Assembly: GCA_015487435.1 (NCBI GenBank)
Contig: WFPU01000310.1
Location: 1-5,124, forward strand
Origin: Sulfurimonas sp.
GTDB lineage: Bacteria; Campylobacterota; Campylobacteria; Campylobacterales; Sulfurimonadaceae
Direction of reading: 5' to 3'
DNA: 5,124 nucleotides
Below the pieces are notes generated by a model, which was not told the origin of the DNA, searched no databases, and saw only the letters and a program-made list of their open reading frames with translations. The translations under genes and the position numbers were made by a program. Of the stretch, positions 1 to 4,036 are shown piece by piece (position 1 is the stretch's first letter; each line of letters begins with the position of its first letter).

Positions 1-160
1 ATAACGGCGGGGCTGAGCTCCACTCAGTCACACTTCATAAATCCACTTGTGGATTTCTGGAGGATGGCTTAGTGTGTGCTCCTGCCAATTGTTGTATGTA
101 GCGTAGCGGAATACGACAATTGGCAGGTTGCTCGTTCAGAGCTCAGCCCCGCCGTTGCAC
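1..160 (-). other. Long GC-rich attC site of cassette E (R' core cut by the window edge)
   Basis: An 18-bp perfect inverted repeat, AACGGCGGGGCTGAGCTC at 3-20 and its complement at 139-156, bounds the element. It ends in AAC and GTT like attC cores. The R'' core is GTGCAAC (complement of 154-160), and the R' core begins GTTAT and continues off the left edge. Inside, 39-46/49-56 (AAATCCAC/GTGGATTT) form a short hairpin within a weaker arm, CACACT/AGTGTG at 29-34/71-76. A second arm pairs 81-97 with 111-127 with one G-T wobble. The folded strand would therefore branch. Length and G+C content are very different from the four 68-71 bp attC sites in this window. An attC identity is inferred from core position and symmetry; unlike typical attC sites, the outer stem of this copy shows no extra-helical base. 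Confidence 0.7.
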
Positions 161-185
161 GTATCCGCTCCGCGGGTACGTGCAA
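5..185 (-). mobile_element. Cassette E: gene-less integron cassette made of a hairpin plus a long attC
   Basis: The cassette runs from the cut point in the R' core of the preceding attC (GTTGCAC, reverse complement of 180-186) to the G of its own R' core at position 5. Its body before the attC is only about 25 bases and holds no open reading frame. The opening bases GTTGCACGTA are perfectly complementary to its R'' core region TACGTGCAAC, the same match seen in the four gene-bearing cassettes, so it behaves like a cassette in its own right. It may be a cassette that lost its gene, or a naturally non-coding one. That it is a cassette unit is inferred from the core sites; no function can be assigned. 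Confidence 0.65.
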
Positions 186-188
186 CGG
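152..188. repeat. Near-perfect hairpin forming the body of cassette E
   Basis: CCGTTGCACGTA at 152-163 is perfectly complementary to 177-188. The pairing continues inward through a T-G wobble and CCGC/GCGG (165-168/172-175), leaving a 3-base loop (TCC). The outer part contains the start of cassette E and its R'' core, which in a gene-bearing cassette would be separated by the gene. There is no T-tract, so this is not a typical intrinsic terminator. Confidence 0.8.
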
Positions 189-247
189 TAGTCGTGAGCA
201 ATAATTTTCCCGCAGGGTAAATTATTTGTTCCTCGAATTTGTTATAA
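180..247 (-). other. attC site of cassette D (68 bp)
   Basis: The R'' core is TTATAAC (complement of 241-247) and the R' core is GTTGCAC (complement of 180-186). Between them lies an imperfect stem, about 9 bp around 199-207 and 219-228 with one bulged base, enclosing a loop that reads CCCTGCGGG on the minus strand. The R'' core matches the first 9 bases of cassette D (GTTATAACC) but not its own R' core, as expected after insertion of a circular cassette. It lies 4 bases beyond the stop codon of the endonuclease gene. Confidence 0.85.
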
Positions 248-251
248 CCCT

Positions 252-1004
252 TTAGTCTGAAGTAGTTAACTCTTTTATAACATCCCAGTTTTCTTTATAG
301 TGAGGAATATCTGTTAATTTAACCTTTTGACAATCTTCAAAACTTAATGAATCAGCCCAAGACATAGGAACTATATAGCATATACCTACTTGCTTATCAA
401 CAGCTACATAAATATCACAATCTGAAGATGTAATTCTTTGTCCTATATTCCTTTCATGAGTATGGTCTATACCTTGACCGCCTCTATCTCTATCTTTAAA
501 GCTTATGTTACTTCCAGTACTTATACCTTTAATCTGTACTCTCAAAAGCTTATTATTATAATCAATAATTGCGTCATATCTACTACTGCGAACATCAACA
601 CTACTGCAATTAAATCCAGCAAGAATCGCACGAGCAACAAAAATAAATTCTGCACTATCTCCAGCATTTGCTGTCATAACACCACTTTCTATATCATTTA
701 TATTGACAGGAAATCCATTAGTCATAGCAATATATAGTGATTTTTCAATAATATGTTTCAGTTCAGTTTTGATAAACTTAAATTTCTGTTGTTTGTTATC
801 AGGTATTTTTGAGGCAATTTCCTCTATATTTAAGTTTGCTAGTTCTTGCAAATTTAAATCTTCTGCAATTTCTGAAAAGAACTTCATGCTGTAGAATTTT
901 TTTAATTGAGCTTCAGTTAATCCATGAGAAAGAGCAATTTCTTTTATTTTGCTTTTTACATAATTTTTATCTATTAGTTCTTGTACTAATTCATTTTCAT
1001 CCAT
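252..1004 (-). CDS. Type II restriction endonuclease, PD-(D/E)XK fold
   Basis: A 250-residue protein predicted to cut double-stranded DNA at the site protected by the neighbouring methyltransferase. A PD-(D/E)XK-like core is visible in the C-terminal half: E119 in GDSAEF, D144 in SRYDAII, and Q157-I-K159 in RVQIKG. It is followed by a segment rich in G, D, H and R (about 170-195) and by a CDIYVAVD...CYIVP strand pair typical of this fold. Residues 1-105 are helical and charged (IKEIALSHGLTEAQLKKF) and may bind DNA. The frame extends upstream to a TTG at 1043 with no ribosome site. ATG at 1004 is chosen: an AAGGA sequence precedes it (spacing a little long), and the overlap with the methyltransferase stop is only 8 bp, which suits coupled translation. 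Nuclease assignment rests on the motif and the gene partner; the recognition site cannot be read from the sequence. Confidence 0.8.
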   Translation of the reverse strand: MDENELVQELIDKNYVKSKIKEIALSHGLTEAQLKKFYSMKFFSEIAEDLNLQELANLNIEEIASKIPDNKQQKFKFIKTELKHIIEKSLYIAMTNGFPVNINDIESGVMTANAGDSAEFIFVARAILAGFNCSSVDVRSSRYDAIIDYNNKLLRVQIKGISTGSNISFKDRDRGGQGIDHTHERNIGQRITSSDCDIYVAVDKQVGICYIVPMSWADSLSFEDCQKVKLTDIPHYKENWDVIKELTTSD

Positions 1005-2037
1005 ATTTAAGGGCTTCCTTGATTTTTTTTGCGATTGCTTCAATTACGGGAACGGTAACAGAATTGCCAATTTGTTTATATATATGTGAATTTGCAAGTT
1101 TATCACTTAAGATAAAACTATCGTCATAACCTTGAAACCTTGCACATTCTCTTGGTGTTAATTTTCTAATATCTTTATTATCAATTATTAATGGAACATT
1201 ATGTCCACCTGTACCCATATTTGCTGTTAAAGTTGGGCAAAGCTTACTTTTATTTTCTCTAACATAAACTCTTCTCCATTGATAAATAGTATCTCTGTTT
1301 TTCATCTCTTCTTTTAATTGTTTATAATATCTGCTATTTGTATAATAAAATTTTTCTTCTGCTTCATTATCTATTAAATCTTCTATTTTTTTAGTTAATT
1401 TTTTTGGCTTAGGAAATTCAAAATTATCAAATACTTTTTTATCCTTAAAACCAACAATATATATTCTCTCTCTATTTTGTGGTGTATTTCCATATTCTGC
1501 ACTATTTAATACTTTATTCTTGATATGAAAGCCTCTATCTTCCAGTTCTTTCAATATTCTTTTAAAAGTATTTCCTTTATCATGTCCTTGCAAGTTTTTA
1601 ACATTTTCTAAAAATATAATTTTAGGTTCTAAGTCATCAATAAATCTTAATATCTCAAAAAATAAATTTCCTCTGTCATCTTCAAATCCCTTTCTGTGAC
1701 CAGCTACAGAAAATGCTTGACATGGAAATCCACCTGTTAATATATCAATTTTTTCAACTTCACTTGTTTTTAAATCTTTTAAATCTTTTTCAAATAATTT
1801 GTGTGTATGATTTGCTTTATATGTTACAGCAGCATTTTTATCTATTTCATTAGCCCATGAAATATCAAAACCAACTTTTTTAAATCCTAATTCAATTCCA
1901 CCAATGCCAGCGAACAAACCACCTAAGGTTAGTTTTGCAACACCTCTCTTTTCAATATCTGAATTAATCATTTTTGCCATACTTCTATTTTCAGCATCAA
2001 AATCAAATAACATCTGTGAATTAATCATCTTTGTCAT
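997..2037 (-). CDS. DNA (cytosine-5) methyltransferase of the type II R-M system
   Basis: A 346-residue enzyme that transfers a methyl group from S-adenosylmethionine to C5 of cytosine in its recognition site, protecting host DNA from the companion nuclease. The conserved motifs appear in canonical order: motif I FAGIGGIELGF (42-52), motif IV GGFPCQAFSVAG with catalytic C106, motif VI ENV (144-146), motif VIII QNRERIYIVG (187-196), motif IX RKLTPRECARFQGY (291-304) and motif X QIGNSVTVP (322-330). The target-recognition region lies between about 200 and 290 and includes TLTANMGTGGHNVP. The length is normal for a complete enzyme. AAAGGA sits 6 bases before the ATG. About 35 residues precede motif I and include an imperfect repeat (MTKMINS at 1-7, MAKMINS at 20-26), so M20 is a less likely alternative start. 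The methyltransferase lies upstream of the nuclease, an order that favours protection before cutting. Confidence 0.95.
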   Translation of the reverse strand: MTKMINSQMLFDFDAENRSMAKMINSDIEKRGVAKLTLGGLFAGIGGIELGFKKVGFDISWANEIDKNAAVTYKANHTHKLFEKDLKDLKTSEVEKIDILTGGFPCQAFSVAGHRKGFEDDRGNLFFEILRFIDDLEPKIIFLENVKNLQGHDKGNTFKRILKELEDRGFHIKNKVLNSAEYGNTPQNRERIYIVGFKDKKVFDNFEFPKPKKLTKKIEDLIDNEAEEKFYYTNSRYYKQLKEEMKNRDTIYQWRRVYVRENKSKLCPTLTANMGTGGHNVPLIIDNKDIRKLTPRECARFQGYDDSFILSDKLANSHIYKQIGNSVTVPVIEAIAKKIKEALKYG

Positions 2038-2211
2038 GGATTATCCTTTTTTGTGCTTACTATATCCTTTATTTTGATATTTTGTAATAAATATGACAAT
2101 TTGCAATATTTATTTTGTTTATATAATATATTTTACCTTGTTTTTCTTGAATAGTCTGTTAAGAAAATCAATGGTTCATAAAAAGCTAATATGCTTTAAA
2201 TAATTTTGTGG
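2038..2211 (-). other. AT-rich leader of cassette D, no gene
   Basis: About 174 bases between the attC of cassette C and the methyltransferase start. They contain no convincing open reading frame on either strand. Several TATAAT-like hexamers occur on the minus strand (for example TATAGT about 25 bases before the start codon, and a TATATTATATAAA stretch further up), but none has a good -35 partner at 16-18 bases. Only the ribosome binding site AAAGGA is clear. A promoter here is likely but cannot be placed. Confidence 0.5.
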
Positions 2212-2279
2212 TTATAACGACTGAAGATAGCCAATAAATTGCCGCTAGGTAATTTATTGGCTACTCTGTTTTGTTAACT
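2212..2279 (-). other. attC site of cassette C (68 bp)
   Basis: The R'' core is AGTTAAC (complement of 2273-2279) and the R' core is GTTATAA (complement of 2212-2218). A perfect 13-bp stem, 2228-2240 with 2251-2263, encloses a 10-base loop reading ACCTAGCGGC on the minus strand. The TAA stop of brnA (2274-2276) lies inside the R'' core. The R'' core matches the first bases of cassette C (GTTAACT) and not its own R' core. Confidence 0.9.
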
Positions 2280-2543
2280 TGCTTGTAAATGTTGGGTTTC
2301 TTCTTTTAGTCTTTCAGCAATCCATACTTTTATAATAGACTGTCTTGTAACACCAATCTTTTTAGCTTCTTTATCTAAAGATTCTACTACCCATTCAGGA
2401 AAATCAACATTCACTTTTTTAGTTTCTGTTTTTAATTTTTTGACATCTTTTAATCTTACAGCAGTTGAAAAATCCAAATACTCTGTTATATCTTCACCAT
2501 TGTTGAACTTCTCATCAAACTCTTTAGCTGTTATTGTTTTCAT
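2274..2543 (-). CDS. brnA: BrnA-family ribbon-helix-helix antitoxin
   Basis: An 89-residue antitoxin expected to bind and neutralise BrnT and, with it, repress the operon. Residues 1-30 (MKTITAKEFDEKF...GEDITEYLDFS) have the BrnA N-terminal pattern. Residues 42-80 look like a ribbon-helix-helix DNA-binding fold: strand KKVNVDFP, helix WVVESLDKEAKK, turn IGVTR, helix QSIIKVWIAERLK. The frame is open to a GTG at 2579. ATG at 2543 is preferred because GAGGAAAG lies just before it and the family begins at this point. The gene overlaps the end of brnT by 20 bp, so translation is probably coupled. Its TAA stop lies inside the attC R'' core, so nothing separates the gene from its recombination site. 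Confidence 0.92.
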   Translation of the reverse strand: MKTITAKEFDEKFNNGEDITEYLDFSTAVRLKDVKKLKTETKKVNVDFPEWVVESLDKEAKKIGVTRQSIIKVWIAERLKEETQHLQAS

Positions 2544-2796
2544 AGTTTCTTTCCTCGTTTTTTCTGCATCTTCGAACACTTATAATGCGATGAATTTCAT
2601 TTCTAAGAGCAAAAATTGCCACATAGCATTTATTTTTGAATATTGAAATAAGAGCATATCTAATCTCATCGTCAATAATATTAGCTGGAACAACAAGTGC
2701 ATTTTCATTTTGCCATAAGTTCTGTGCCTCGACAAAATCAATCCCATGCTTTTCTTTGTTAATCTTGCTTTTATTGTCATCATATTCAAATTTCAT
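2524..2796 (-). CDS. brnT: BrnT-family ribonuclease toxin
   Basis: A 90-residue toxin. BrnT proteins have a RelE-like fold and block growth by cutting RNA; the antitoxin is the downstream brnA product. Visible family signatures are FEYDDNKSKINKEKHGIDF (residues 3-21, with the conserved KHG) and the C-terminal RIISVRRCRKNEERNYE (70-86), where the arginines are expected to be functional. The full family length is present. AAGAGG at 2803-2808 (complement) lies 6 bases before the ATG. The toxin-first gene order is the usual one for brnTA. The operon is probably autorepressed through the repeat in its promoter. Confidence 0.93.
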   Translation of the reverse strand: MKFEYDDNKSKINKEKHGIDFVEAQNLWQNENALVVPANIIDDEIRYALISIFKNKCYVAIFALRNEIHRIISVRRCRKNEERNYENNNS

Positions 2797-2819
2797 AGAA
2801 AACCTCTTGTTGATATAGA

Positions 2820-2841
2820 AATTATACTTTAATTATACTTT
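2820..2841 (-). repeat. 11-bp tandem repeat overlapping the brnTA promoter, likely operator
   Basis: AAAGTATAATT occurs twice, head to tail and without a gap, covering the -10 hexamer and most of the spacer. Ribbon-helix-helix repressors bind short repeated sites within their own promoters, so this is the natural candidate for BrnT-BrnA binding. The repeat is seen directly; its operator role is inferred. Confidence 0.6.
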
Positions 2842-2850
2842 ATTTGTCAA
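2821..2850 (-). promoter_or_regulatory. Consensus sigma70 promoter of brnTA
   Basis: On the minus strand TTGACA (complement of 2845-2850) is followed after 18 bases by TATAAT (complement of 2821-2826), both perfect consensus hexamers. Transcription would start near 2814, leaving a leader of about 18 bases with the ribosome site. A second TATAAT lies inside the spacer but only 7 bases after the -35, too close to serve as its -10. Confidence 0.88.
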
Positions 2851-2871
2851 GGCTATGAAGTTTTTTTGTAG

Positions 2872-2939
2872 AGTTAACGACTGTCTTGAGAAATAAGTTG
2901 CCGCTAGGCTACTTATTTATCTCCTAGAACTTGTTATAT
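2872..2939 (-). other. attC site of cassette B (68 bp)
   Basis: The R'' core is ATATAAC (complement of 2933-2939) and the R' core is GTTAACT (complement of 2872-2878). The stem pairs 2891-2898 with 2911-2918 and continues past a two-base bulge into GAG/CTC. The loop contains GCCTAGCGGC on the minus strand. The bulged bases lie on the R'' side, as is usual for attC. The TAA stop of the toxin gene (2934-2936) lies inside the R'' core, which matches the first 8 bases of cassette B (GTTATATC). Confidence 0.9.
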
Positions 2940-3227
2940 CTTTCTCTCTTTCCAATAGTTAGGTTTTCTTTGAAGTTGCATGATAGCCAAGATAATAATT
3001 TCATCATCTCTTTGGTAGTAAATTATTCCAAATGGAAATCTATTTGTTAAACATCTTCGTATATCTCCATCTAGCTTTTGCCAAGCAGTTGGAAATGTTA
3101 ATATTCTTTGGATTGTTTTTTGAATTTCATAAGCAAACTCTGAACCAAGGTTTGTTTTACATTCCTCGTAGTAGTCAACTGCAATATTTAATTCAAGTTC
3201 AGCATCTGGATGAAAGGAATATGTCAT
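2934..3227 (-). CDS. ParE/RelE-family toxin
   Basis: A 97-residue type II toxin. Features of the superfamily are the N-terminal helical pair (PDAELELNIAVDYYEE...LGSEFAYEIQKTIQRIL, residues 7-43), the central RRCLTNRFPFGIIYY (57-71) and the C-terminal end MQLQRKPNYWKER (83-95), with basic and aromatic residues typical of this group. Relatives either cut ribosome-bound mRNA (RelE) or poison gyrase (ParE); the sequence alone does not decide which. The ATG directly follows the TAA stop of the antitoxin gene, without a strong ribosome site, so translational coupling is likely. The gene's own stop lies in the attC core. Confidence 0.9.
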   Translation of the reverse strand: MTYSFHPDAELELNIAVDYYEECKTNLGSEFAYEIQKTIQRILTFPTAWQKLDGDIRRCLTNRFPFGIIYYQRDDEIIILAIMQLQRKPNYWKERKI

Positions 3228-3461
3228 TTATGAATTTAGTCTTTGAGAGATTTTTTTGAAAACTTCATCTCCATCAATAAGAGATACCTTATTTGTCTCT
3301 ATATCAGTTTTTCTTTTGTTTACTTCTTCTATCCATAGTGCATCTATTGAAGTATTTGTAGGCGTGATACTAGCTAATATTTTATCAACAATTTTAGTTT
3401 TTAAATCTATTGGTAAAATATCTATCTCATCAAAAAGTTGTTCTTGTTTTAAAGCTAACAT
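3228..3461 (-). CDS. Antitoxin of the putative addiction-module family (PF09720-like)
   Basis: A 77-residue protein that should bind and silence the adjacent ParE/RelE-type toxin. It shows the family pattern: LPIDLKTKIVDKILASI (16-32), then a central tryptophan motif WIEEVNKRKTDIE (43-55), then a C-terminal VSLIDGDEVFKKI stretch (59-71) expected to wrap the toxin. The frame can be read from a TTG at 3473, but that codon overlaps the ribosome site GGAG. ATG at 3461, 6 bases after GGAG, is the sensible start. No DNA-binding domain is obvious beyond the N-terminal helices. Transcription is expected from the extended -10 promoter just upstream. Confidence 0.88.
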   Translation of the reverse strand: MLALKQEQLFDEIDILPIDLKTKIVDKILASITPTNTSIDALWIEEVNKRKTDIETNKVSLIDGDEVFKKISQRLNS

Positions 3462-3474
3462 AATAAACTCCAAT

Positions 3475-3515
3475 TTTAAATATACATTATTATATCAAAA
3501 TAATGTATATTTAAA
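3475..3515. repeat. 17-bp perfect palindrome upstream of the toxin-antitoxin pair, likely operator
   Basis: TTTAAATATACATTATT at 3475-3491 is perfectly complementary to 3499-3515, with a 7-base centre. It lies between the membrane-protein stop (3520-3522) and the antitoxin start. The promoter -10 sits within it, so binding of a repressor here would block transcription. It could also act as a weak terminator of read-through RNA, but it has almost no G+C, which argues against that. Confidence 0.75.
3489..3497 (-). promoter_or_regulatory. Extended -10 promoter of the toxin-antitoxin operon
   Basis: The minus strand reads TGATATAAT (complement of 3489-3497), a perfect TATAAT preceded by the TGn extension that compensates for a poor -35. 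No good -35 hexamer is present 17 bases upstream (TATTTA). Transcription would begin near 3482, about 20 bases before the antitoxin ATG. Confidence 0.65.
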
Positions 3516-3519
3516 TATT

Positions 3520-3741
3520 TTAAGTTTTGATTTTATCATTTACAATATTTATAATCTTCCAAGAAGTGGAAATTATTGCTAATGCAAAAAATACAATAAA
3601 TATACTATAAAACATACTTCCTATATAAAAACCAATAAAACCAGCGAATAAAGCGATAGTAGCTGTTCCAAATATACTTTGATTTGTAACTAAAAAATGA
3701 ACAATAGGGATGGAAATTAATGTTGCTATAAATGCAAACAT
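3520..3741 (-). CDS. Small integral membrane protein, unknown function
   Basis: I do not recognise a family. The 73-residue product is almost entirely hydrophobic: one membrane segment at about residues 2-18 (FAFIATLISIPIVHFLV), then a long apolar stretch at 26-60 (TATIALFAGFIGFYIGSMFYSIFIVFFALAIIS) that could form two further helices. It ends in a short polar tail with lysines (NDKIKT). Its ATG lies 3 bases after the stop of the small basic protein gene, so the two are probably translated together. No cleavable signal peptide is evident. Confidence 0.7.
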   Translation of the reverse strand: MFAFIATLISIPIVHFLVTNQSIFGTATIALFAGFIGFYIGSMFYSIFIVFFALAIISTSWKIINIVNDKIKT

Positions 3742-3744
3742 AAT

Positions 3745-3885
3745 TTACCCAAACGCTTTTTTGACTAAATTCCAAAAAGCTCTGCTGAAACCTGCATCAG
3801 ATCTTTTTTTTCTCCACTGTCCATTTTTATTTCTTGAACGAATTTTTCCAAATGTTGGACCAGATTTTACTTTAGGACCTTTCAT
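3745..3885 (-). CDS. Small, strongly basic protein, unknown function
   Basis: A 46-residue reading frame with ATG at 3885 and AAGG about 8 bases upstream, ending in TAA at 3745-3747. The product has 14 lysines and arginines and a single acidic residue, with the cluster NGQWRKKRSDAGFSRAFWNLVKKAFG at its C-terminal end (residues 21-46, tryptophans at 24 and 38). Such a composition suits nucleic-acid or membrane-surface binding. It lies directly upstream of the membrane protein gene. Ribosome site, tight spacing and position in a cassette support a real gene, but I recognise no family. Confidence 0.6.
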   Translation of the reverse strand: MKGPKVKSGPTFGKIRSRNKNGQWRKKRSDAGFSRAFWNLVKKAFG

Positions 3886-3913
3886 AAATAGTACCTTGAG
3901 ATTAAATTTACCA

Positions 3914-3928
3914 ATTTGTATTACAAAT
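3914..3928. promoter_or_regulatory. 15-bp palindrome upstream of the basic-protein gene
   Basis: ATTTGTA and TACAAAT flank a single central base, about 30 bases before the start codon in the 80-base leader of cassette B. It could be a repressor site. No well-formed -35/-10 pair accompanies it, so this is only a candidate; such AT palindromes also arise by chance. Confidence 0.3.
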
Positions 3929-3965
3929 AGGCATATTCAAATTTCCAGATAATATGGCAACTTGG

Positions 3966-4036
3966 ATATAACGACTGTCTTGAGAAATAGTTTTGCCCGC
4001 TAGGGTAAACTATTTCTCTCCAAGTACTTGTTAGAT
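3966..4036 (-). other. attC site of cassette A (71 bp)
   Basis: The R'' core is ATCTAAC (complement of 4030-4036) and the R' core is GTTATAT (complement of 3966-3972). A perfect 12-bp stem pairs 3982-3993 with 4007-4018, around a loop containing CCCTAGCGGG on the minus strand. The L'' side (CTTGGAG) carries extra bases relative to L' (CTCAAG), including the extra-helical G typical of attC. The TAA stop of the GIY-YIG gene lies inside R''. The R'' core matches the first 10 bases of cassette A (GTTAGATGAC). Confidence 0.92.

Larger units (their letters stand above)
186..2217 (-). mobile_element. Cassette D: type II restriction-modification gene cassette
   Basis: About 2.0 kb, bounded by the cut points in the R' cores at 2212-2218 and 180-186. 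It carries a C5-cytosine methyltransferase followed by an endonuclease, overlapping by a few bases, and its own attC. About 180 bp of AT-rich leader precede the first gene, enough for a cassette-borne promoter, although no consensus promoter stands out there. The start of the cassette and its R'' core agree over 9 bases, supporting arrival as one unit. Confidence 0.8.
2218..2877 (-). mobile_element. Cassette C: brnTA toxin-antitoxin cassette
   Basis: A 660-bp cassette bounded by the cut points at the R' cores of two attC sites. It is self-contained: consensus promoter, toxin, overlapping antitoxin, attC. It therefore does not need transcription from an integron promoter. Promoter-bearing toxin-antitoxin cassettes are a known stabilising component of large chromosomal integrons. 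Confidence 0.85.
2878..3971 (-). mobile_element. Cassette B: small basic protein, membrane protein and toxin-antitoxin pair
   Basis: A 1.1-kb cassette between the R' cores at 3966-3972 and 2872-2878. It holds four short genes, unusually many for a cassette. They fall into two modules separated by a palindromic promoter region near 3475-3515. No attC remains between the modules, so either the four genes were captured together or two cassettes fused after loss of an internal attC. The R'' core matches the start of the whole unit, so it moves as one. Confidence 0.8.

Noticed and set aside
152..188. Intrinsic terminator
   Set aside because: The hairpin is strong but no T-run follows on either strand.
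1005..1043. Upstream TTG start for the endonuclease
   Set aside because: It lies deep in the methyltransferase gene with no ribosome site; ATG at 1004 gives a short, typical overlap.
438..1129. Plus-strand reading frames opposite the R-M genes
   Set aside because: They are antisense to well-supported genes, have no ribosome sites, and their products have no recognisable domain pattern.
2544..2579. Upstream GTG start for brnA
   Set aside because: It would lengthen the overlap with brnT and lacks a ribosome site, whereas ATG at 2543 has GAGGAAAG before it.
2580..2789. A 69-residue minus-strand frame inside brnT
   Set aside because: It is out of frame within brnT, whose family motifs and ribosome site are clear.
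3462..3473. Upstream TTG start for the antitoxin
   Set aside because: The TTG overlaps the GGAG ribosome site that serves ATG at 3461.
2440..3952. Plus-strand reading frames across the toxin-antitoxin cassettes
   Set aside because: They mirror minus-strand genes with clear families and starts, and some cross attC or promoter elements.
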